Shown here: in pieces, positions 6,876 through 14,572 of the stretch
Position numbering within the stretch: position 1 is the stretch's first letter
Layout: each line of letters starts with the position of its first letter
From: an uncultured Peptoniphilus sp.
GTDB lineage: Bacteria > Bacillota > Clostridia > Tissierellales > Peptoniphilaceae
NCBI GenBank assembly: GCA_946999425.1
Contig: CAMQDG010000033.1
Span: forward strand, 1-16,169
Direction of reading: 5' to 3'
Length of the DNA: 16,169 nucleotides
Notes under the pieces: generated by a model
The model's input: the letters and a program-made list of their open reading frames with translations, nothing else
Databases searched by the model: none
What the model was told of the DNA's origin: nothing
Position numbers and translations under genes: made by a program

Positions 6876-7751
6876 ATGAACGCACAACAAATATTTAATG
6901 GAATAACCATTGGAATGTCATATGCCTTAATAGCAGTAGGTTATTCATTAGTTTTTGGTATTTTGCGTTTGGTAAACTTTTCTCATGGGTCGGTATATGC
7001 TTTTGGAGCAAATATAATATTATATTTGATTTCTAAAAATATTGGCATTATACCGGCCATACTTTTAGGAATAGTTTTTACCGGCGCTTTAGGTATATTA
7101 ATTGACAAAACATCCCTTGAACCATTAAGAAAGGCAAAATCAGAACCTATAGCCTCCCTTATAACAACAATAGGTATTTCAAACATAATAAGTAATTTAC
7201 TTATAGCATCCTTCGGAAGTCAAAAAAGACAATTTCCGGCCTTGTTCCCAAGTAAAACAATACAATTTTTAGGAATAGACATTCAATACACCCAATTAGG
7301 GATGTTTGCAGTATCTCTAATTCTTATGCTTTTACTTGTAGCTTTAGTAAATAAAACAAATATAGGACTTGCAATGAGAGCATCTCAACAAAATATAAAA
7401 GCAGCACAACTAATGGGAATAAATGTAAACTTTATAATTTCATTTACCTTCTTTTTAGGCGGAGTATCAGCAGCTATAGCAGGTTCATTAGTAAGCAGTT
7501 ACTATTCAATGGCATATCCAAACATGGGATATATGGCAGGCTTAAAAGCCTTTGCAGCAGCAGTTTTAGGCGGTATAGGAAGCTTGCAGGGTTCATTAGT
7601 AGGTGGACTTTTAGTAGGATTGAGTGAATCTTTTGCAGCAACATATTTAGGCTCAGAATATAGAGATTCCATGGCATTTATTATATTAATAATAGTATTA
7701 ATAATAAGACCTAATGGTCTTTTCGGTAAAAAAGGCGTTGAGAAGGTGTAA
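6876..7751 (+). CDS. livH: Liv-type ABC transporter permease, LivH family
   Basis: One of two membrane subunits of the importer. The 291-residue hydrophobic protein has the LivH pattern: N-terminal NGITIGMSYALIAVGYSLVFG, the block LRLVNFSHGSVYAFGA, the ATPase-contact loop GLAMRASQQNIKAAQLMGIN, and GGIGSLQGSLVGG followed by the C-terminal RPNGLFGKKG. Multiple membrane-spanning segments are apparent. The ATG at 6876 is behind AGGAGGAAAA. Only 1 nt separates its stop from the livM start, so the two permeases are made together. Nothing looks broken. The substrate cannot be inferred from this subunit. Confidence 0.93.
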   Translation: MNAQQIFNGITIGMSYALIAVGYSLVFGILRLVNFSHGSVYAFGANIILYLISKNIGIIPAILLGIVFTGALGILIDKTSLEPLRKAKSEPIASLITTIGISNIISNLLIASFGSQKRQFPALFPSKTIQFLGIDIQYTQLGMFAVSLILMLLLVALVNKTNIGLAMRASQQNIKAAQLMGINVNFIISFTFFLGGVSAAIAGSLVSSYYSMAYPNMGYMAGLKAFAAAVLGGIGSLQGSLVGGLLVGLSESFAATYLGSEYRDSMAFIILIIVLIIRPNGLFGKKGVEKV

Positions 7752-7752
7752 T

Positions 7753-8787
7753 ATGAAAAATTCAAAAAATAATTTTGCAAAACTTTTTTCAGCAATAGAT
7801 AAATTTAAAATATATCTTTTCATTATCGCGGTTATAGTTTTAATAGCAATTCCATTTTTGCATTTAAACAACTACATCATAAATATAATTATAAAAATAA
7901 TAAATTATATTATTATGGCTTTAGGACTTAATATCCTCGTAGGAATGACTGGTCTTGTATCCTTGGGACAGGCAGGCTTTGTTGCCATAGGAGCTTATAC
8001 CACATCAATACTAATGATTAAATTTAATGTAAACTTTTTTCTTGCAACAATAGTAGCAATAATCATTTCATCAATAGCTGGATTTGTTATGGGTCTTCCC
8101 ACTCTTAGACTTAAAGGCACTTATCTTTCAATAATAACTCTTGGTTTTGGAGAAATAATAAGAACTATAATAATCGTTTGGGAAAAAGTTACAAATGGCC
8201 CATTAGGTATTAGAAATATTCCTTTACCATCTATTTTTGGTTTTAAATTATCAATGTCAAATGGGGGATTGTATATTTTAACAGTAATAACAATGGTCCT
8301 TGTCATCTTATTTATATATAGGCTCCAAAATAGTAAAACGGGAAGAGCCTTTAGGGCAATAAAACAAGATGAAACAGCAAGTATAATGATGGGTTTAAAT
8401 ACAACTTATTATAAAGTATTGGCATTTTTATTATCAGCTGTAATATGTGCCATAGCAGGATCAATTTATGCAACTCAACTGGGCTACATAGACCAAAATA
8501 CATTTACTTTTGATATGTCAACAATGATTTTAAGTATAGTAATACTTGGAGGAATGGGCACTATAAGAGGCATGATTATAGGATCAGTAATTTTAGTAGT
8601 TTTCCCAGAATTATCAAGAAGCTTGATGGACTACAGATTTGTTTTATACGGAATAATACTTGTAATTATGATGAGATTTAGACCTCAAGGCTTACTTGGT
8701 TGGAGAGATGTAAATGATTATAAACTATCTAAAAAGGTATTAACCGATCTTAAAAACATAGAAGGAAATGGTGCAGATTATGAGTGA
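7753..8787 (+). CDS. livM: Liv-type ABC transporter permease, LivM family
   Basis: The second membrane subunit, 344 residues from the preferred start. Family features: ALGLNILVGMTGLVSLGQAGFVAIGAYT after an N-terminal hydrophobic pair, the ATPase-contact loop GRAFRAIKQDETASIMMGLN, ILGGMGTIRGMIIGS, and the closing MRFRPQGLLG. I start it at ATG 7753, preceded by AGAAGGTG (7741-7748). The in-frame ATG at 7714 lies deep inside livH with no ribosome site and would add an unusual 13-residue extension. The last 8 nt overlap livG. The order livJ-H-M-G-F matches the enterobacterial liv layout, with a single receptor. Confidence 0.93.
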   Translation: MKNSKNNFAKLFSAIDKFKIYLFIIAVIVLIAIPFLHLNNYIINIIIKIINYIIMALGLNILVGMTGLVSLGQAGFVAIGAYTTSILMIKFNVNFFLATIVAIIISSIAGFVMGLPTLRLKGTYLSIITLGFGEIIRTIIIVWEKVTNGPLGIRNIPLPSIFGFKLSMSNGGLYILTVITMVLVILFIYRLQNSKTGRAFRAIKQDETASIMMGLNTTYYKVLAFLLSAVICAIAGSIYATQLGYIDQNTFTFDMSTMILSIVILGGMGTIRGMIIGSVILVVFPELSRSLMDYRFVLYGIILVIMMRFRPQGLLGWRDVNDYKLSKKVLTDLKNIEGNGADYE

Positions 8788-9562
8788 GAATATATTACTA
8801 AGCGCTGAAAATATTTCAATTAACTTCGGTGGAATAAAAGCTGTTGATGACTTTACTTTTAATATAAAAAAAGGTGAGATAGTAAGCATTATAGGTCCCA
8901 ACGGAGCGGGAAAAACCACAGCATTTAACTTACTGACAGGAGTTTATAAACTAAGTTCAGGAAAGATATTTTTTAAGGGAGAAGAAATCCAAAATAAAAT
9001 TCCTCAAGAAATTGTAAAAAGAGGAATAGCCAGAACTTTTCAAAACATAAGATTATTTAAAGACATGAGAGTAATTGAAAATGTAATGATAGGAAATCAT
9101 ATTAATACAAAATATACTTTGCTGGATTCCATATTAAGTAATAAAAAATTTAGAACCGGAGAAGATGAAAGTGCTTTAAAAGCTATAAAAATATTGGATT
9201 CATTAAACATGCTGGACAAAAAAGATTCTTATGCAGATTCTCTTCCCTATGGTGATCAAAGAAAAGTAGAAATAGCAAGATCCATAGCAACAGGAGCAGA
9301 GCTTATATTACTTGATGAACCAGCAGCAGGAATGAACCCTCAAGAATCTGAAGAACTCTTAAGTTTTATAAAAAGTTTAAAAAATTTAGGAATAACAGTA
9401 CTTTTAATTGAACATGACATGAGTGTAGTTATGAATGTATCTGACAGAATTTATGTTTTAGATAATGGAAAATTAATAGCTCAAGGAATTCCGGAAGAAA
9501 TAGTAAATAACAAAGAGGTTATAAAAGCATACTTGGGGAGAGAAGCAGATGTTACAAATTAA
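8780..9562 (+). CDS. livG: Liv-type ABC transporter ATPase, LivG family
   Basis: One of two ATPase subunits energising the importer, 260 residues. Walker A is GPNGAGKT (39-46), the Q-loop Gln is at 88 in RTFQNIRLF, the signature is the LivG variant LPYGDQRKVEIAR (from 155), Walker B is LILLDE (175-180, catalytic Glu 180), and the switch His is 212 in LIEHDMSVV. The start is placed at ATG 8780 (MSENILLSAENIS), with GAAGGA (8761-8766) upstream. The ATG at 8768 and GTG at 8771 sit too close to that ribosome site. It overlaps livM by 8 nt and livF by 14 nt, so translation of the transporter is coupled. All ATPase residues are intact. Confidence 0.93.
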   Translation: MSENILLSAENISINFGGIKAVDDFTFNIKKGEIVSIIGPNGAGKTTAFNLLTGVYKLSSGKIFFKGEEIQNKIPQEIVKRGIARTFQNIRLFKDMRVIENVMIGNHINTKYTLLDSILSNKKFRTGEDESALKAIKILDSLNMLDKKDSYADSLPYGDQRKVEIARSIATGAELILLDEPAAGMNPQESEELLSFIKSLKNLGITVLLIEHDMSVVMNVSDRIYVLDNGKLIAQGIPEEIVNNKEVIKAYLGREADVTN

Positions 9563-10253
9563 AGAACTTAACACTTACTACGGTTCAATACACGCATTGA
9601 AAGATGTAAGTCTGAATGTTGAAAGTGGAGAAATAGTTAGTTTAATAGGAAGCAACGGTGCAGGGAAAACCACTCTTGTAAACACAATATCAGGCTTATT
9701 AAAACCTAAGAAAGGAGAAATCCTATTTGAAGGAAAGAATATAGAAAGACTTGAAGCCTATAAAATATTAAGACTTGGAATTTCTTTATCTCCTGAAGGA
9801 AGAGAAGTTTTTCCAGATTTAACAGTAAATGAAAATTTAATGTTAGGTGCCTTTACTATTAAAGACAAAAAACAAATAAAAGAATCATTTGAAGAAGTTT
9901 TTGAACTATTTCCAAGATTAAAAGAAAGAGAAAAATCTTTTGCAGGAAACTTATCAGGTGGAGAACAACAAATGTTAGCCATAGGAAGAGCATTGATGTG
10001 TAAACCTAAATTGCTCCTTCTTGATGAGCCATCCCTAGGACTTGCTCCTAACATAGTTGATTTAATTTTTGACTTAATATTAAAAATAGCAAAAACTGGA
10101 ATCACCATAATGTTAATAGAACAAAATGCCTATATGGCTTTAAATATTTCAGATAGAGCCTATGTATTAGAAAATGGAAAAATTTCAATGCAAGGCAATG
10201 CAAAAGACATAATAAATAACAAAGATATAAGAAAAGTATATTTGGGATTATAG
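9549..10253 (+). CDS. livF: Liv-type ABC transporter ATPase, LivF family
   Basis: The second ATPase subunit, 234 residues, the usual LivF length. Walker A is GSNGAGKT (34-41), the signature LSGGEQQMLAIGRAL begins at 135, and Walker B is LLLLDE (155-160) followed by PSLGLAP. The switch position holds Gln (LIEQNAYMAL, Q192), which is normal for LivF. The SPEGREVFPDLTVNENL block is also typical. The start at 9549 lies inside livG, behind a GGGGAGAGAAG stretch. The transporter is complete at this point, and dhaK follows after only 9 nt, so the importer and the enzymes downstream share one message. Confidence 0.93.
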   Translation: MLQIKELNTYYGSIHALKDVSLNVESGEIVSLIGSNGAGKTTLVNTISGLLKPKKGEILFEGKNIERLEAYKILRLGISLSPEGREVFPDLTVNENLMLGAFTIKDKKQIKESFEEVFELFPRLKEREKSFAGNLSGGEQQMLAIGRALMCKPKLLLLDEPSLGLAPNIVDLIFDLILKIAKTGITIMLIEQNAYMALNISDRAYVLENGKISMQGNAKDIINNKDIRKVYLGL

Positions 10254-10262
10254 GAGGAAAAA

Positions 10263-11249
10263 ATGAAAAAAATTATAAATGACCCTAATAATGTTGTAGC
10301 AGAAACATTGAAAGGTTTAGAGTATGCAAATGACAAATTAGTATACGTTGAAGAATTAGAAGTAATAGCAAAAAAAGAAAAATCAGGAAATGTAGGAATC
10401 GTATCAGGAGGAGGTTCAGGACACGAACCAGCTCACGCAGGATACGTTGGAAAAGGAATGCTTGATGCAGCAGTTGCAGGAAATGTATTTTCATCTCCAA
10501 GCCCTGATAGAATTATAGAAGGAATAAGAAGAGCAGATAGCGGAAAAGGAGTTCTTTTAGTAATAAAGAATTATTCTGGAGACATTATGAATTTCGATTT
10601 AGCAAAAGAACTTGCAGAATTCGAGGACATAGATGTTGAAAGTGTAGTAGTAAGAGATGACGTAGCCGTTGAAGATTCAACATATACAGCAGGAAGAAGA
10701 GGAATAGCTGGAACAATATTCGTTCATAAAGTAGCAGGAGCTGCAGCTTTAAAAGGTTATAGTTTACCAGAAGTAAAAAGAATTGCACAAAAAGCTTGTG
10801 ATAACATAAGAACAATGGGAATGTCCATGTCTGCATGTACAATTCCTGCAAATGGAAAAGCAAACTTTGAATTAGGGGAAAGTGAAATTGAAATCGGTAT
10901 GGGAATCCATGGAGAACCCGGTGTAGAAAAAACAAGTATAAAAACATCTAAAGAAATAGCGGAAATTCTTTTAAAACACATATTTGATGATAAAGACTTT
11001 TCAGGAAAAGAAGTTGCTTTATTAGTAAACGGATTGGGAGCAACACCCTTAATGGAACTTTACATCTTAAACAAGGATGTTAGAGAAATCTTAGAAACAA
11101 AAAATATTAAAGTCTATAAAAGTTTAGTTGGAAATTATATGACTGCATTAGACATGTCAGGATGTTCAATTACTTTAATGGAGCTTGACGATGAATTAAA
11201 AGAAATGATAGACGAAAAATGCGAAACTAGTGCATTAACCATTAACTAA
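10263..11249 (+). CDS. dhaK: Dihydroxyacetone kinase subunit DhaK-like
   Basis: DhaK is the substrate-holding subunit of the two-part dihydroxyacetone kinases; it binds its ketone or aldehyde covalently through a His and receives phosphate from DhaL-bound nucleotide. The 328 residues show the glycine-rich VSGGGSGHEPAHAG (H54), IKNYSGDIMNF with D107, RDDVAVEDS...TAGRRGIAGT, and GMGIHGEPGVEK with H216, so the three catalytic positions known from the E. coli enzyme look intact. The start is behind TAGGAGGAAAA, 9 nt after livF. Its place next to an amino-acid-type importer and URO-D-type proteins, rather than glycerol dehydrogenase genes, suggests that the substrate may be a different carbonyl compound. 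Dihydroxyacetone itself cannot be excluded. Confidence 0.93.
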   Translation: MKKIINDPNNVVAETLKGLEYANDKLVYVEELEVIAKKEKSGNVGIVSGGGSGHEPAHAGYVGKGMLDAAVAGNVFSSPSPDRIIEGIRRADSGKGVLLVIKNYSGDIMNFDLAKELAEFEDIDVESVVVRDDVAVEDSTYTAGRRGIAGTIFVHKVAGAAALKGYSLPEVKRIAQKACDNIRTMGMSMSACTIPANGKANFELGESEIEIGMGIHGEPGVEKTSIKTSKEIAEILLKHIFDDKDFSGKEVALLVNGLGATPLMELYILNKDVREILETKNIKVYKSLVGNYMTALDMSGCSITLMELDDELKEMIDEKCETSALTIN

Positions 11250-11262
11250 TTAAGGAGAAATC

Positions 11263-11913
11263 ATGAAGATAAATACTATAGATTATTTAAAATATATAGA
11301 AAATGTTTATGAAAAATTGCAAAACAATCGTGAATATGTAACAAATCTTGACTTAGCCACAGGCGACGGAGATCACTGGAACAATATGAACATAGGCTTT
11401 GGTGATTTATTAAAAAATGCAGAAAAATATAAAGACTTACCTATGGACCAATTATTTAAAAATATAGGAATGACTATGATGTCAAAAATTGGAGGCTCAT
11501 CAGGAGTTTTATATGGCGGTGCATATTTAGCTGCTGCAAAAGCTCTTAAAGGTAAAGAAGAATTTGACTTAGAGGACATATATTTAGCCTTAAAAACAAT
11601 GGTTGAAGATATGAAAAAAAGAGGCAAAACTGAAGTAGGATCAAAAACAATGATTGATGCTTTAAATCCTGCCGTTGAAGAATTGGAAAAACATTTAAAT
11701 TCCAAGGAAGAAGACCTTGTAAAAATTTTTGAAAATGTAAAAAATGCAGCTATAAATGGAGCTGAAAGCACAAAAGATATGCCAGCTATTAGAGGCAGGG
11801 CAAGCTATCAAAAAGACAAGGGAATAGGACACTTAGATCCAGGCGCAGTAACAATGGCTTATCAAATAGAATTGCTTTGCGACTACATTTTAAATAATAA
11901 AATAGGAAAGTGA
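11263..11913 (+). CDS. dhaL: Dihydroxyacetone kinase subunit DhaL-like
   Basis: DhaL binds the nucleotide and two Mg ions and passes phosphate to the substrate on DhaK. The 216 residues match the family. The Mg-binding Asp cluster is LDLATGDGDH (from about residue 30), followed by GGSSGVLYG, EVGSKTMIDALNPAVEEL and GRASYQKDKGIGHLDPGA, all standard. One oddity: the residue after GDGDH, a small Gly in the DhaL proteins I know (GDGDHG-x-NM), is Trp here (GDGDHWNNM), next to the metal site. No DhaM is encoded in the window, so the phosphate donor could be ATP directly or a DhaM/PTS chain encoded elsewhere. Ribosome site AAGGAGA; 13 nt after dhaK, and the next gene starts 4 nt after its stop. Confidence 0.92.
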   Translation: MKINTIDYLKYIENVYEKLQNNREYVTNLDLATGDGDHWNNMNIGFGDLLKNAEKYKDLPMDQLFKNIGMTMMSKIGGSSGVLYGGAYLAAAKALKGKEEFDLEDIYLALKTMVEDMKKRGKTEVGSKTMIDALNPAVEELEKHLNSKEEDLVKIFENVKNAAINGAESTKDMPAIRGRASYQKDKGIGHLDPGAVTMAYQIELLCDYILNNKIGK

Positions 11914-11917
11914 TAAG

Positions 11918-12940
11918 ATGGAGAATAAAAGGCAACTTGTTTTAGATGTTATAAATGGTAAAAAAACAGAAAGAGTACCTTTAGGATTTTGGCATCATTT
12001 TATTTTAGGAAAAGATCAATTCATGGGCTTAGAAGACCCATCTTTGTTAGAAAAAGCCTATAAGGGTCATGTAGATTACTATAAAAAAACAAATCCAGAT
12101 ATAATGAAAATTATGAATGAAGGATTTTTCGGATATCCACCAATAATGGACAATGATTTAAAAACAGCAGAAGACCTAAAAAAAATAAAATCCATAGGAG
12201 AAAATCATCCCTGGATACAAGAACAAGTAAAATATATAAAAAAACTTGCTGCAGAATTTAGCGATGAAGTTTTAACATTTTATAATGTATTTTCACCTTT
12301 ACAAACAATAAGAATAAGATTGGATTTTTTAGATCAGGAATATGACAGATTTGTTTACTTAGCTGAAAACTTTCCTGAAGAATTTAAAAATGCTGGTTTA
12401 GAAATTTCAAAAGACATACAGATTTTAGTAAAAAAATTACTAACAGAAACAAGTCTTGACGGAATATATTATTGCGTTCAAAACATACAAAGTAAAATGT
12501 ATGACAAAAATAAATATGAAGAAATAGTAAAGGTATCAGAACTTCCAGTTTTGGAAGTAGCAAACAAATATTCAGACTTAAATATTTTGCATATGTGTGG
12601 TTACGCAAGATACACAAATGATTTAAGTTTTTATAAAAATTATGAAGCAAGAATTTATAATTGGGCGACTTTTACAGAAAAAATATCAATAGGAGAAGGA
12701 AAAAAACTTTTCCCTGAAAAATGTATTTTAGGTGGATTTGACAATAATCCAGGAACCTTAATAGACAAGGGTTCAAAAGAAGAACTTGAAGCTTATACAA
12801 AATCTCTTATTGAAAAATATAAGGACACATCATTTATAATTGGTGCTGATTGCTCCATACCAAATGATATAGACGACAATCAAGTAAGAATTATTTCAGA
12901 TGCAACATATAAATTTATGGATGGTGAAAAAAATGAATAA
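11918..12940 (+). CDS. URO-D/MtaA-family protein, putative corrinoid-linked methyltransferase, copy 1
   Basis: A 340-residue member of the uroporphyrinogen-decarboxylase superfamily. It is not HemE: the HemE FMRQAGRY active-site stretch is replaced by ERVPLGFWHHF (residues 18-28). It keeps a zinc motif of the H-x-C...C kind used by MtaA/MtbA/CmuA methyltransferases, with H225 and C227 in LHMCGYARYTND and C312 in IGADCSIP. Such enzymes move methyl groups between a corrinoid protein and a thiol or other acceptor. No corrinoid-binding protein is encoded here. Other conserved stretches shared with the next gene are NHPWIQ, FSPLQ, TS.DGIYY and LGGFDNN. The start is ATG 11918, 4 nt after dhaL, with a loose AGGAAAGTG ribosome site. 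Decarboxylation or another role cannot be excluded. Confidence 0.85.
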   Translation: MENKRQLVLDVINGKKTERVPLGFWHHFILGKDQFMGLEDPSLLEKAYKGHVDYYKKTNPDIMKIMNEGFFGYPPIMDNDLKTAEDLKKIKSIGENHPWIQEQVKYIKKLAAEFSDEVLTFYNVFSPLQTIRIRLDFLDQEYDRFVYLAENFPEEFKNAGLEISKDIQILVKKLLTETSLDGIYYCVQNIQSKMYDKNKYEEIVKVSELPVLEVANKYSDLNILHMCGYARYTNDLSFYKNYEARIYNWATFTEKISIGEGKKLFPEKCILGGFDNNPGTLIDKGSKEELEAYTKSLIEKYKDTSFIIGADCSIPNDIDDNQVRIISDATYKFMDGEKNE

Positions 12941-13931
12941 AAAAGAAAGAGTAGAAAATTTTTTAAATTGTAAAGATGTTGACAGAGTACCTACAGCATT
13001 TTGGCATCACTTTGTATCATTTCATGACCATTACAATGGTAATGATCCTGAAATTTATAAAAAAGTAGTAGAAGGACAAAAAAAATATATAAAAGAATTA
13101 GATCCAGATTTAATTAAGATAATGTCAGACGGATTTTTTGGACATCCAAGCGTTTGTGAAAGAAAAATTGAAACAATAGAAGACTTAAAAAGAATAAAAT
13201 CAGTAGGACCAGATCATCCTTGGATACAAAAACAAGTTGACTTTGTAAAAGAAATTTGTGACTTTGCAGGAGAAGACACTTATAAATATTATAATTTATT
13301 TTCTCCCCTACAATACATTAGACTTAGATTTGAAGAATATGATGAAGATTTTGAAAAATTTGTAAGATTATTTAAAGAATCTGAAGAAGATATGATAAAA
13401 GCAGCAAAAGAAATAGCAATAGATATAAAAATCTTAGTAAAAAAATTATTTGAAGAAACAAGTGTAGACGGAATTTATTACAGCGTTCAATCAGTTCAAG
13501 ATAAATCTTTTGATGAAGAAAAGCATAAAAAAATAGTTGAACCCTTAGATCTTGAAGTTTTAAATGAAATTAATAAAATAAACGACAATGTTATGCTTCA
13601 TATTTGTGGATATGGACACTATACAAACAATTTAGCATGGTATAAAGACTATCCAGCAAAAGTATTTAACTGGGCAACTCACACTGAAAACATAGGCTTA
13701 AAAGAAGGAAAAGAAATTTTTGAAGGAAAGGCAGTCTTAGGAGGATTTGACAACAATAACGGGACTGTATTATACTCTGCTTCAGAAGAAGAACTAAAAA
13801 AGGAAATATTTAAAATACTTGATGAAGTTGGAACGAGAGGAGTTGCTCTTGGAGCAGACTGTACAATTTCTCAAGACATAGATATAAATAGGCTAAAATT
13901 AATAGAAAAAATTGCAGGGGAATACAAATAG
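12933..13931 (+). CDS. URO-D/MtaA-family protein, putative corrinoid-linked methyltransferase, copy 2
   Basis: A tandem paralogue of the preceding gene, 332 residues and roughly half identical by eye over its whole length. It repeats DRVPTAFWHHF (17-27), DHPWIQ, FSPLQYIRLRF and TSVDGIYY, and the zinc motif H223/C225 in LHICGYGHYTNN with C310 in LGADCTIS. It differs from copy 1 at NWATHTENI, where copy 1 has NWATFTEKI, so an extra His lies near the presumed active site. I prefer ATG 12933 (MNKKERVENF), with GGTGA (12923-12927) 5 nt upstream; earlier in-frame ATGs at 12900 and 12921 lie inside copy 1 and lack ribosome sites. The 8-nt overlap suggests coupled synthesis, perhaps as a heteromer or as two sequential enzymes. 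Confidence 0.84.
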   Translation: MNKKERVENFLNCKDVDRVPTAFWHHFVSFHDHYNGNDPEIYKKVVEGQKKYIKELDPDLIKIMSDGFFGHPSVCERKIETIEDLKRIKSVGPDHPWIQKQVDFVKEICDFAGEDTYKYYNLFSPLQYIRLRFEEYDEDFEKFVRLFKESEEDMIKAAKEIAIDIKILVKKLFEETSVDGIYYSVQSVQDKSFDEEKHKKIVEPLDLEVLNEINKINDNVMLHICGYGHYTNNLAWYKDYPAKVFNWATHTENIGLKEGKEIFEGKAVLGGFDNNNGTVLYSASEEELKKEIFKILDEVGTRGVALGADCTISQDIDINRLKLIEKIAGEYK

Positions 13932-13944
13932 TAAGTAGGTAAAT

Positions 13945-14559
13945 ATGAAAGAAAATTTAAGCGATAAAATTTATAAAATAATAGTAGATGAAATAGTTGC
14001 AGGAAGAATAAATCAAGAAACAGTAATTACTGAAAGATTTCTTGTTGATAAATTTAAAATATCAAAATCTCCAATACGTGAAGCTTTAATTAAATTAAGT
14101 GTTGATAACATCATATATAGCATCCCGAGATTTGGATACAAAATCAATCTGTTTGACAAAAATTATCTGGATAGTATTTTAAAATTTCGCTTAAATATTG
14201 AACCTAAATATTTGGAACTGTACTTTGACAAAATAAGTGAATATGATTTGGCTACAATAGAAGCTAATATAGTAAAAATGGATAAAAGAGCATTTGCAAC
14301 GCCAATGGAATATTGGAGAAAAACAAGTGCTTTTCATGCTGAATTAGCACGCTCTTATAAAGATAAGTTTTTTTATGAAATGTTAAAAAATATTTTAAAC
14401 AAGCAACTTATTACCTTTTCTTTACTTTATTGGGATGACTGGTCTAATATTTTAGACAAAAAGTTAAGAAATAACCATATAGGAGTGTTAAATGAAATAA
14501 AAAATAAAAACAAAGAAAAAGCCATTGAGTTACTAAAAGCAGATATCCAATCATTTTAA
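13945..14559 (+). CDS. GntR-family transcriptional regulator, FadR/FCD type
   Basis: A 204-residue DNA-binding regulator, probably controlling this operon. The N-terminal winged helix (about 1-68) has the GntR pattern IVAGRINQETVITERFLVDKFKISKSPIREAL. The C-terminal helical ligand domain (about 75-204) is FCD-like, with FHAELA (H131) and NNHIGVL (H178). Two of the four metal ligands usual in FCD domains appear changed: the position four before H131, normally Asp, is Thr127, and the last helix has D200 where a His is expected, so it may not bind metal in the usual way. The protein is slightly short for the family. ATG 13945 follows a weak ribosome site (AGTAGGT), which could keep its level low. 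The likely operator is the inverted repeat at 5630-5670. Confidence 0.88.
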   Translation: MKENLSDKIYKIIVDEIVAGRINQETVITERFLVDKFKISKSPIREALIKLSVDNIIYSIPRFGYKINLFDKNYLDSILKFRLNIEPKYLELYFDKISEYDLATIEANIVKMDKRAFATPMEYWRKTSAFHAELARSYKDKFFYEMLKNILNKQLITFSLLYWDDWSNILDKKLRNNHIGVLNEIKNKNKEKAIELLKADIQSF

Positions 14560-14572
14560 CATAAGGAGATTT

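Noticed and set aside
7714..7752. Earlier start for livM at ATG 7714
   Set aside because: It lies inside livH without a ribosome site; ATG 7753 has a good one and gives the usual N-terminus.
10585..11771. Minus-strand frames of 120 and 132 codons opposite dhaK and dhaL
   Set aside because: Leu/Phe-rich low-complexity products fully inside conserved genes on the other strand; no start signals.
11918..13931. Annotation of the tandem genes as HemE (uroporphyrinogen decarboxylase of haem synthesis)
   Set aside because: The HemE substrate-binding stretch is missing, no other haem genes are near, and the H-x-C...C motif fits the methyltransferase branch.
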